From contig URDN01000013.1 of NCBI GenBank assembly GCA_900546495.1, forward strand, positions 1-54,885: 54,885 nt of DNA, written 5' to 3'. This document shows, one piece after another, positions 1 through 5,188 of this stretch. Both the position numbers and the translations under genes were made by a program. The notes below the pieces were generated by a model, which made no database searches, was not told the DNA's origin, and saw nothing but the letters and a program-made list of their open reading frames with translations. The stretch comes from an uncultured Lachnospiraceae bacterium. GTDB taxonomy: Bacteria; Bacillota; Clostridia; Lachnospirales; Lachnospiraceae. Every line of letters begins with the position of its first letter. Position 1 is the first letter of the stretch.

Positions 1-11
1 AACGTCTCGAA

Positions 12-305
12 ATGAGCACGGCCGCCAATGTTCTGCTGCTGATCGTGGCCGTGGCCGTCCATGCGATCTGGATCCGCTCCCTCGTGGAGTGGGACGGCTC
101 ACCATGCGACGCAGCAGACTGCAAAAGCTGCCCGTACTATCCGGGAAAGAATAGAAAGGAGAATCAACACCATGAACGAAGCTATGACTCAGATCCTCAA
201 CGCAGCGACGCCGATCCTCTGCCTGCTTATTACTGCCGGTGGTGCCTACCTCGTGGCGCTGCTCAAACGCCAGACAGCCCAGATCGAGAAAGATCTGGAC
301 AATGA
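12..305 (+). CDS. Possible small phage membrane protein upstream of holin
   Basis: The reading frame is open from the window edge, so the true start may lie outside; the first ATG is at 12 and has no visible ribosome binding site. The first 25 residues contain a hydrophobic helix (residues about 5-22, rich in L, V, A), followed by a cysteine-containing stretch (residues about 32-43). The frame overlaps the holin by 134 bases, and its last 40 residues look like out-of-frame holin sequence. Either the real gene is shorter or frameshifted, or the frame is spurious. Position before the holin is typical of small lysis-module membrane proteins, but I do not recognise a family. Confidence 0.25.
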   Translation: MSTAANVLLLIVAVAVHAIWIRSLVEWDGSPCDAADCKSCPYYPGKNRKENQHHERSYDSDPQRSDADPLPAYYCRWCLPRGAAQTPDSPDRERSGQ

Positions 306-699
306 GACGGCCACCAAATACATGAACATGGCAGTGGACGCCGTAGCTCAGGCCGTGGCCTACACAGCCCAGACGTTCGCGGACTCACTGAAAGCCGAGG
401 GCAAATTCACCAAAGAGAAGCAGCTCGAAGCCTTCGAGAAGTCCAAAAACAAGACACTGGAGATCCTCGGCGACACAACCGTGGCCGCCCTCCGTGAGAT
501 TTACGGCGACTTCGACGCATGGCTCGAAACCAAGATCGAGCAGGTATGCAGAGAAACCAAGGCCGCCAGCGAGTCACAGATCAAGGCAGCAACGGCCGAC
601 GCAGCAACAACCGCGGCAAGTGTAGCGGCAACGATCGCCACCACTGCGGTGCAGCAGCTCGCAGCCGAAGCCCCGGCCGCTGAATCTAAAACAGAATAG
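172..699 (+). CDS. Phage holin, LLH family
   Basis: This protein of 175 residues probably acts in the cytoplasmic membrane during phage lysis. It begins with a single hydrophobic helix (about residues 9-29, ILNAATPILCLLITAGGAYL), followed by a charged amphipathic helix with an NETATKYMNMAV-type segment as in LLH-family holins. The C-terminal third is a low-complexity alanine/threonine-rich tail. The start at 172 is chosen because AAAGGAG lies 10 bases upstream; an in-frame ATG at 61 would add 37 residues that look non-coding. A strong hairpin terminator follows the stop, so this is the last gene of a rightward phage transcript, as expected for a late lysis cassette. No endolysin is visible in the window. 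Confidence 0.75.
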   Translation: MNEAMTQILNAATPILCLLITAGGAYLVALLKRQTAQIEKDLDNETATKYMNMAVDAVAQAVAYTAQTFADSLKAEGKFTKEKQLEAFEKSKNKTLEILGDTTVAALREIYGDFDAWLETKIEQVCRETKAASESQIKAATADAATTAASVAATIATTAVQQLAAEAPAAESKTE

Positions 700-727
700 G
701 CCCCTGACACGTTCAGGACATAAAGAA

Positions 728-767
728 AGCCCGGCGGGAGTGTTATCTCCTACCGGGCTATTTTTTA
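728..767. terminator. Bidirectional terminator between holin and opposite-strand gene
   Basis: AGCCCGG pairs with CCGGGCT, and the stem continues through GGAG/CTCC around a short loop. A run of T follows on the plus strand and TTTCTTTAT follows on the minus strand. It separates the rightward holin transcript from the leftward gene that stops at 765. Confidence 0.8.
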
Positions 768-1403
768 TAAGCAGGCCAGCGCCGCCTTGTATGCCTTCGA
801 TCTCGTGTTTGGCTTCTGGAAGTCGTAGCGATCGCGGCCCTCCACCGACTTCGCAAGAGCGGGATCCGCCGCCACCTGATCGGCAAACTGGCAAAACTTC
901 AAATACTGCGGAGCTTTTCGAGGATCCGCCAGACCGGAACTGGCCACACTGGCAGCAACTGCATGGGCGAAAAGGATCGCCTTCTCCCTGATCGGAAGCT
1001 GGCAAACCATACAGTCAAGCAAGCCACCCTCTCCGGCCAGCGTAGAAAAGCAAACGCCGCAGCTCTGAGCATACTCTACAAGACCGGGAGCAGGATCCTG
1101 ATCGTCTCCGATCTCTGCCCTGCTGATCAACGCGGTGGCGTCCACAACCGTGCAGCCTTCCGGCAGACGAACACCAAGATCTGCGGCGTACCGCTGCTGC
1201 TTTTCAGACGGCGGGAGGAACGGGATCACCTCAACGCTCTGCGGATCCACACAGCCAAGAGCTGCCGCCTTCTCTACTGCTGCCGCTTCTGAAATGGCGT
1301 CCACCTTTTTGTACTTTTTCTTTCCTGTCCCCGGATCTTTTCCCCAGATCCCAAAAATTCCATAATTACAAAACCCGCCGAACGGGCCCTTCTTTCCAAC
1401 CAT
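765..1403 (-). CDS. Phage protein of unknown function with cysteine pairs
   Basis: The predicted protein has 212 residues. The N-terminus (about 1-35) is rich in G, F, K and aromatic residues. A segment near residues 66-95 (SEKQQRYAADLGVRLPEG, then DATALISR) resembles the short 'KQ..YA..LG...P....DA..LI.R' helical repeat seen in some phage and plasmid proteins. Four cysteines near residues 115-135 (two C-x2-C-like pairs) could bind metal. It lies opposite the flanking phage genes and is read from a strong promoter (1460-1489). That position, divergent from an XRE regulator, would suit a lysogeny or superinfection gene, but this is inference. I do not recognise the family. The stop codon abuts the shared terminator. 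Confidence 0.6.
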   Translation of the reverse strand: MVGKKGPFGGFCNYGIFGIWGKDPGTGKKKYKKVDAISEAAAVEKAAALGCVDPQSVEVIPFLPPSEKQQRYAADLGVRLPEGCTVVDATALISRAEIGDDQDPAPGLVEYAQSCGVCFSTLAGEGGLLDCMVCQLPIREKAILFAHAVAASVASSGLADPRKAPQYLKFCQFADQVAADPALAKSVEGRDRYDFQKPNTRSKAYKAALACL

Positions 1404-1443
1404 GCCATGCCCTCCTAATTCTTTTTCGCGTTTATTCGCTTTT

Positions 1444-1515
1444 AGTCATGTTTGGGATAATTATAGGCGCCCGGCCATGGTAAAGTCAAGAAGCTATCAG
1501 TCATGTTTGGGATAA
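1444..1515. repeat. 17-bp direct repeat flanking a divergent promoter
   Basis: AGTCATGTTTGGGATAA occurs at 1444-1460 and again, identically, at 1499-1515, a period of 55 bp. The first copy covers the transcription start side of the leftward promoter. The second lies just upstream of that promoter's -35 and directly precedes the ribosome binding site of the rightward XRE gene. The layout suggests paired operators for a phage regulator. Confidence 0.65.
1460..1489 (-). promoter_or_regulatory. Leftward sigma-A promoter for the 765-1403 gene
   Basis: On the minus strand, TTGACT (1489-1484) and a perfect TATAAT (1465-1460) are separated by 18 bases. The transcript would start near 1453 and read into the unrecognised gene at 1403. 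The -10 abuts the first copy of a 17-bp direct repeat. Confidence 0.75.
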
Positions 1516-1529
1516 AGGAGGGTGAAAGG

Positions 1530-1778
1530 TTGAAACTCTACAAGCACACGAATGGAACGTGCAACGCCTCCGGCCCTGCGATCCGGGCCCTCCGTGAAAA
1601 GGCGGGAATATCTCAGGAACAGCTCGCTGCCAAGTTGCAACTGGCCGGGCTGAATCTGAATCAGAAAGCAGTGAGTCGGATCGAAACCGGCGACCGCGTT
1701 GTGCCAGACTTCGAGCTAAATTATTTCGCAACGGTGCTCGACGTGCCCGTTTGCACACTTCTGGAATATGAAAAATGA
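1530..1778 (+). CDS. XRE-family phage regulator, TTG start
   Basis: The protein has 82 residues and a helix-turn-helix near residues 18-55: IRALREKAGISQEQLAAKL, then QKAVSRIETG, the usual XRE pattern of SQEQLA and a recognition helix before xRIExG. The TTG at 1530 is preferred over the upstream ATG at 1503 because AAGGAGG sits 8 bases before it, and because translation from 1503 would read through the direct repeat and ribosome binding site. It is a candidate repressor acting on the repeats and palindrome around it. Which operator it binds cannot be told from sequence. Confidence 0.75.
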   Translation: MKLYKHTNGTCNASGPAIRALREKAGISQEQLAAKLQLAGLNLNQKAVSRIETGDRVVPDFELNYFATVLDVPVCTLLEYEK

Positions 1779-1834
1779 GGCGTGAAAACGTCTCTTTTTT
1801 TATGCAAAAAAACGCGAAAATATAGGAAATGAGC

Positions 1835-1863
1835 TTGACTATATACACCCGTAGGTGTATAAT
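1835..1863 (+). promoter_or_regulatory. Rightward sigma-A promoter with palindromic operator
   Basis: TTGACT (1835-1840) and TATAAT (1858-1863) are spaced by 17 bases, nearly consensus. A perfect palindrome, TATACACC-CGTA-GGTGTATA (1842-1861), fills the spacer and overlaps the -10. A bound dimeric repressor would block polymerase directly, as in classical phage early promoters. The two XRE proteins nearby are the obvious candidates. Confidence 0.85.
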
Positions 1864-1937
1864 AATATTACAAGGTAAGGGAAAACCTGAGTAAGAAAAA
1901 AGGAGGAAAACAGAAGAAACGAAAGGAGGACACAACG

Positions 1938-2063
1938 GTGGATGAACAGAAAGAAAAGCAAACAAAAGAACTGCTCGAAGTTCTCGAAAAGGCTTTAAGA
2001 AGTGAAGCGGTGGAACGAATCACGATAACAATAAAGCCAAATCAAAAACCTAAGCAGTCCTAA
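1938..2063 (+). CDS. Small charged phage protein, 41 residues, GTG start
   Basis: The GTG start is preceded by GAAAGGAGG with good spacing. The product begins (M)DEQKEKQTKELLEVLEKAL and ends in a basic, proline-containing tail. It is predicted to be one amphipathic helix followed by a short beta-like TITIKP stretch. It is the first gene after the operator-controlled promoter at 1835-1863 and is followed at once by a terminator, so it may be the main product of that promoter. The family is unknown; small proteins at this place in temperate phages are often anti-repressors or Cro-like, but nothing here shows that. Confidence 0.6.
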   Translation: MDEQKEKQTKELLEVLEKALRSEAVERITITIKPNQKPKQS

Positions 2064-2069
2064 AGGCTC

Positions 2070-2104
2070 GGCGGTGGGAAAATCCCACCCACCGCCTTTA
2101 TTAT
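2070..2104 (+). terminator. Terminator after the 41-residue gene
   Basis: GGCGGTGGG (2070-2078) pairs with CCCACCGCC (2088-2096) and is followed by TTTATTAT. Genes downstream (the second XRE gene and the transposase) would need readthrough or their own promoter. Confidence 0.75.
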
Positions 2105-2128
2105 ATCCACCGGCTACAACAAAGTCAA
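2100..2128 (-). promoter_or_regulatory. Leftward near-consensus promoter without an obvious gene
   Basis: On the minus strand, TTGACT (2128-2123) and TATAAT (2105-2100) are spaced by exactly 17 bases. Transcription would start near 2093, inside the preceding terminator stem, and run antisense to the 41-residue gene toward the rightward promoter at 1835-1863. There is no convincing leftward gene in the way. It may make an antisense RNA, or its activity may be restricted by the XRE proteins. Confidence 0.6.
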
Positions 2129-2143
2129 GAAGGAGGCCGACAC

Positions 2144-2404
2144 ATGGAAATCACGGTAAAGGTAAATTATAAAAACGAAAAACTGCAAAAGCTCAGACAG
2201 GCCGCTGGCCTCTCCCAGTCGCAGCTCGCGGAAGCCGCCGGGGTAAACGTCCGAATGTATCAGAAATACGAACAGGGCGACCGGGATATAAGCAAGGCGC
2301 AGCTCTCCACGCTGCTGCGGATCTGTAAAGCACTGAGTTGTAAACTCTCAGATATAGTGACAGACGCGGAAACGTCCGAGCTTTTAGCAGAGTATGAGAA
2401 ATAA
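2144..2404 (+). CDS. XRE-family regulator
   Basis: The protein has 86 residues with a helix-turn-helix at about residues 11-65: LQKLRQAAGLSQSQLAEAAGV, then VRMYQKYEQGDRDISKAQL, matching the SQxxLAxxxGV...YQKYExGxR pattern of XRE proteins that accompany phage and ICE modules. AAGGAGG lies 8 bases before the ATG. A terminator follows its stop. It is the gene immediately before the transposase and may limit its expression, but partner and operator are unknown. It differs from the first XRE gene in sequence, so the element carries two separate regulators. Confidence 0.8.
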   Translation: MEITVKVNYKNEKLQKLRQAAGLSQSQLAEAAGVNVRMYQKYEQGDRDISKAQLSTLLRICKALSCKLSDIVTDAETSELLAEYEK

Positions 2405-2420
2405 GCACCACACATTCAAG

Positions 2421-2449
2421 GGGGCGGCTTCGGCTGCCCCTCATTTTTT
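2421..2449 (+). terminator. Terminator between XRE gene and transposase
   Basis: GGGGCGGC (2421-2428) pairs with GCTGCCCC (2433-2440) around a TTCG tetraloop and is followed by a T run. It should keep transposase expression low unless readthrough occurs. Confidence 0.85.
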
Positions 2450-2468
2450 GTATATTGGAGGTAAACCC

Positions 2469-3512
2469 ATGAGAAGATTCAAACACCTGAGCAAATCCGA
2501 CAGGATCCGGATCGAAACCCTGAACAATGACGGCAAGACTCCGAAAGAAATCGCGGAAGTTGTCGGCGTGCATATTAGCACAATATACCGCGAGCTGCAG
2601 CGTGGACAGTACACACACCGGAATAGTGACTGGACAGAGGAAACCCGATACAGTTCAGACCTCAGCGAAATGAAATACCGGGCCAACCTTGCGGCCAAAG
2701 GCGCCGACCTGAAAATCGGAAACGATCGCCGCCTCGCTGAATATATAGAAACCAAGATCGCAGACGAAAAGTACAGCCCGGAGGCCGTGCTGGGAGAAAT
2801 CAAAGCGCAAGGGCTCCAGTTCAACACAGAGATCAAGAGCAAAAACACCATTTACAGTTATATCGAGAAAGGGATCTTCCTCAGACTCACAAACAAAGAC
2901 CTCCCGGTCAAGGGTGACAAGAAGCGCAGCTACCACAAGGTACAGACTCAGAAACGCGCACCGAAGGGCGAAAGCATAGAAAAGCGCCCGGAGATAATCG
3001 GCGAGCGTTCCACCTTCGGGCACTGGGAAATGGACACCGTAGTGAGTGCCAGACCGGGTAAGGCTGCGATCCTCGTCCTGACTGAGAGACTCACCCGGAA
3101 CGAGATCACGGCCAAGCTCCCGGACAAGAGCGCGGCCAGCGTGGTGCAGGCCCTCGACGATCTGGAAAAGGAATGGGGCGAGCTTTTCCCTCGCGTGTTC
3201 CAAACAATCACCGTAGACAACGGCAGCGAGTTTGCGGACTGCCCCGGCATAGAGCGCAGCATACTGGCGGAGGGATCCCGGACGAAGTGCTACTACTGCC
3301 ACCCGTACAGCTCATACGAGCGCGGAAGTAACGAGAACCTCAACAAGATGATCCGCCGCTGGCTGCCAAAGGGGACGAACTTCGACGAGATCGGCGCCGA
3401 AGTGATTCAGACAATAACAAACTGGCTGAACAACTACCCGCGGAAGATCCTCGGATTTTTGCCAGCCAGTGCAGTATTTCAAGAGCAAATGGACGCCCTT
3501 TTGGGGGCCTAA
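2469..3512 (+). CDS. IS30-family DDE transposase
   Basis: The protein has 347 residues. An N-terminal helix-turn-helix spans residues about 5-45 (LSKSDRIRIETL, then TPKEIAEVVGVHISTIYREL), as in IS30 transposases. The catalytic core shows the DDE triad: D189 (GHWEMDTV), D250 (TITVDNGSEF) and E289 (ERGSNENLNKMIR), all with family-typical surroundings. GGAGG lies 8 bases before the ATG at 2469; the longer frame from 2394 overlaps the preceding gene and terminator. Length is normal and the gene looks intact. No clear IS30 terminal inverted repeats flank it closely, and it sits at the edge of the prophage beside regulators. It may therefore be the recombinase of the whole element rather than a separate insertion sequence; this is inference. 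Confidence 0.9.
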   Translation: MRRFKHLSKSDRIRIETLNNDGKTPKEIAEVVGVHISTIYRELQRGQYTHRNSDWTEETRYSSDLSEMKYRANLAAKGADLKIGNDRRLAEYIETKIADEKYSPEAVLGEIKAQGLQFNTEIKSKNTIYSYIEKGIFLRLTNKDLPVKGDKKRSYHKVQTQKRAPKGESIEKRPEIIGERSTFGHWEMDTVVSARPGKAAILVLTERLTRNEITAKLPDKSAASVVQALDDLEKEWGELFPRVFQTITVDNGSEFADCPGIERSILAEGSRTKCYYCHPYSSYERGSNENLNKMIRRWLPKGTNFDEIGAEVIQTITNWLNNYPRKILGFLPASAVFQEQMDALLGA

Positions 3513-3639
3513 TAAAATTTATTTAATTTTTTTCGCATTTACTCTTGACTTTTCCCTCTTAATAGGTAAATTCCATTTTTTTCAATTCTCCAAACCGCAA
3601 ATTTGCGAAAGAACCTTATGTGAACGTCATATACATCCG

Positions 3640-3882
3640 TCAGCATGTGAATGTATAACCTTTTTCAATCATTCGCTTCTCATGTTCAGTATACCATTTT
3701 TTTGCATACCATTCAGCCTTGTCTTCACCCGGAACGAAGACTTTAGCGTACCCGTCTTTATCTCCCACAATGGATGAAGCAAATGCCGTTTCTGGACAGC
3801 CTGTGATGTTCCCAGCGTCATACTTCAAAATTATGTTCTCCGCGATTGAGTAGTAAAAGACATTAGTACCAGAGAGTAACAA
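3640..3882 (-). pseudogene. 5'-truncated gene remnant next to ssrA
   Basis: The frame encodes about 80 residues ending in GEDKAEWYAKKWYTEHEKRM..GYTFTC, which looks like real protein sequence. The only possible start is a TTG inside the tmRNA terminator, with no ribosome binding site. It is therefore most likely the 3' fragment of a gene whose front was removed. Remnants next to the 3' end of ssrA are common because that site is often used for integration. I do not recognise the family. Confidence 0.45.
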
Positions 3883-3923
3883 AAAAAGAGCTGAAAACCT
3901 TGAAAAACAAGTGTTTTCGGCTC
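3881..3923 (-). terminator. ssrA terminator
   Basis: GAGCTGAAAAC (3888-3898) pairs with GTTTTCGGCTC (3913-3923), with an inner CTTG/CAAG stem, and a run of seven T follows on the minus strand. It begins 7 bases past the tmRNA 3' end. Confidence 0.9.
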
Positions 3924-3930
3924 TTTTTTA

Positions 3931-4272
3931 TGGAGATGAGGGGAATCGAACCCCTGTCCGAAATTCCAGCCACCGTACTTCTACGAGCGTAGTCACTGTA
4001 TTGACATTCCCTCTGCCGAACACCCAGTAACCGGTTTTCGGTTTCAGTAGCTTCATATTACGCCCTTATACGCAAAGCTTTGTATAAGTCGTTTCCTGCA
4101 TGGTCGATGCCTGGATCCGAAAGTGCAGGTGCTACCGGTCAGACAAGCTGCAACTTAGGCAGCCAGTGCTAATTTATTATTATCAGCGTTTATATTTAAA
4201 TTTGAAATTTAACGCATTTCATACGGCTCGCTTCTCCGGCTTTTAAAACCCCGTCGAAACCAGTACATCCCC
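3931..4272 (-). ncRNA. ssrA: Transfer-messenger RNA (tmRNA)
   Basis: The 342-base RNA rescues stalled ribosomes together with SmpB, encoded just upstream. The 5' end GGGGATG and 3' end CATCTCC form the acceptor stem; GGTTTCGACGGGG near the 5' end and the T-arm GGGGTTCGATTCCCC near the 3' end are the hallmark tmRNA segments. The tag frame (4190-4155) reads NADNNKLALAA then TAA, ending in the usual ALAA degradation signal; the resume codon is either this Asn codon or the one before. CCA is not encoded. A pseudoknot-rich middle and a hairpin leader (4300-4320) precede maturation. It has its own promoter and terminator. Confidence 0.97.
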
Positions 4273-4327
4273 GAATTCCTTCGGCGGATCATGCCAGTTA
4301 TCAGAATTTTTCCTTCTGATCTTTGTT

Positions 4328-4356
4328 ATTATATGGGATTTTTTTCAGTTCGTCAA
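4328..4356 (-). promoter_or_regulatory. ssrA promoter
   Basis: On the minus strand, TTGACG (4356-4351) and a perfect TATAAT (4333-4328) are spaced by 17 bases. The transcript starts near 4321 and begins with a small hairpin (ATCAGAA/TTCTGAT, 4300-4320) before the processed tmRNA 5' end at 4272. This strong constitutive promoter fits a stable RNA. Confidence 0.85.
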
Positions 4357-4429
4357 GAGAAAAGCCTCTGTCTAAACCAACAGTTTATTTTGCTGAAGTG
4401 AAAAGTTTATTTTCTTCTCTGAACAATCA

Positions 4430-4596
4430 GTAAAGGGGACAGACATTTGCAATCCGCTTTCGCTACTTGCTCATGAACACAGTCGCTTTGCGACCTGTCA
4501 GTGGGAGCTTTTAACTCCCACTGACATAAGCATCCCCCTTACCCACCGCTTAGTGCTCTACGCATTTGAAGCGTGGAATGCTTATTCTGCGTTCAA
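4430..4596 (+). repeat. Dispersed structured repeat, copy 1 (full length)
   Basis: This copy carries both modules of a repeat seen elsewhere in the window. The left module has AATCCGCTTTCGCTACTTGC, a GTCGC/GCGAC hairpin and a long perfect hairpin GTCAGTGGGAG/CTCCCACTGAC (4497-4525). The right module is a branched stem, ATAAGCAT pairing with ATGCTTAT, ending in TTCTGCGTTCAA. It fills the space between ssrA and smpB, downstream of smpB. The right arm has a one-base deletion and a substitution (GCGTGG for GCGGGGG) compared with the other copies. Confidence 0.85.
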
Positions 4597-4621
4597 AACG
4601 TATGATGCACAAAAACAACAT

Positions 4622-5089
4622 CTAATACAGATTTTTTACTTTGAACTCGCGTTCCACTTCGCGCCGCTGATCTTTCTTTGCAATATCCTGACGTTTATCG
4701 TACATTTTTTTACCGCGGGCCAGTCCAATCTCGACTTTGATCAGATCACCTTTGATATACACTTTCAGTGGAACCAGCGTATAACCTTTCTCTGCGATCT
4801 TTCCTGACAGTTTATTGATCTCATATTTGTGAAGCAGCAGTTTTTTCGGGCGCAGCGGATCCCGGTTGAATATATTTCCTTTTTCATAAGGACTGATATG
4901 CAATCCGTATGCGATGACTTCTCCGTTCTCTATTCGGATAAAAGATTCTTTGACACTGCATTTTCCCATACGCACAGATTTTACCTCCGTTCCATGCAGG
5001 GCTACGCCTGCTTCATATGTCTCATCAATAAAATAATCATGATATGCCTTTTTATTATTTGCGACCAATTTGTATCTGTCTTTTCCCAT
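4622..5089 (-). CDS. smpB: SsrA-binding protein SmpB
   Basis: SmpB binds the tRNA-like domain of tmRNA and delivers it to stalled ribosomes during trans-translation. The family signature is complete: LVANNKKAYHDYFIDETYEAGVAL, then GTEVKSVR near the N-terminus, LLLHKYEI, and LVPLKVYIK in the beta-barrel. The basic C-terminal tail (ARGKKMYDKRQDIAKKDQRREVEREF) folds into the ribosomal decoding channel. I prefer the ATG at 5089 (155 residues, starting MGKDRYK) because family members begin close to the LVANNKKA motif; an ATG at 5110 would add seven residues. It follows rnr by about 100 bases in the same direction and precedes ssrA, the usual partnership of genes for ribosome rescue and RNA turnover. 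Confidence 0.96.
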   Translation of the reverse strand: MGKDRYKLVANNKKAYHDYFIDETYEAGVALHGTEVKSVRMGKCSVKESFIRIENGEVIAYGLHISPYEKGNIFNRDPLRPKKLLLHKYEINKLSGKIAEKGYTLVPLKVYIKGDLIKVEIGLARGKKMYDKRQDIAKKDQRREVEREFKVKNLY

Positions 5090-5188
5090 AATTTTTCTAC
5101 CTTTGCTCATATTCTTTCTTCTCAGCCAGAAATATCCACTCCATCTTGCAAAAATGAAATCTATTCTGACTGAAATTACATGTCTATT

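Larger units (their letters stand above)
1..3640. mobile_element. Right part of a prophage or phage-derived element
   Basis: The stretch is clearly richer in G and C than the core that follows, and holds a phage holin, an unrecognised opposite-strand gene, two XRE regulators and an IS30-type transposase. Composition drops to AT-rich host-like sequence just after the transposase stop (about 3513). No tyrosine or serine integrase is present here. The left end lies outside the window, so element size and type cannot be determined. The exact right boundary is not resolved; 3640 is an upper estimate at the start of a gene remnant. Confidence 0.6.

Noticed and set aside
501..1005. Leftward open frames opposite the holin and across the terminator
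   Set aside because: They overlap the well-supported holin or the 765-1403 gene, cross a strong terminator and have alanine/cysteine-rich sequence typical of reversed GC-rich codons.
1501..1965. Leftward 154-residue frame opposite the first XRE gene
   Set aside because: It overlaps a clear XRE gene and the operator-containing promoter; the protein has no recognisable pattern and no ribosome binding site.
2655..3302. Leftward 215-residue frame opposite the transposase
   Set aside because: It is an antisense shadow of the intact IS30-type gene.
3541..3575. TTGACT after the transposase as an outward promoter
   Set aside because: No convincing -10 at the right distance.
3512..3950. ssrA 3' end as attachment site of the present prophage
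   Set aside because: I found no second copy of the tmRNA 3' end at the prophage boundary, and a gene remnant separates them.
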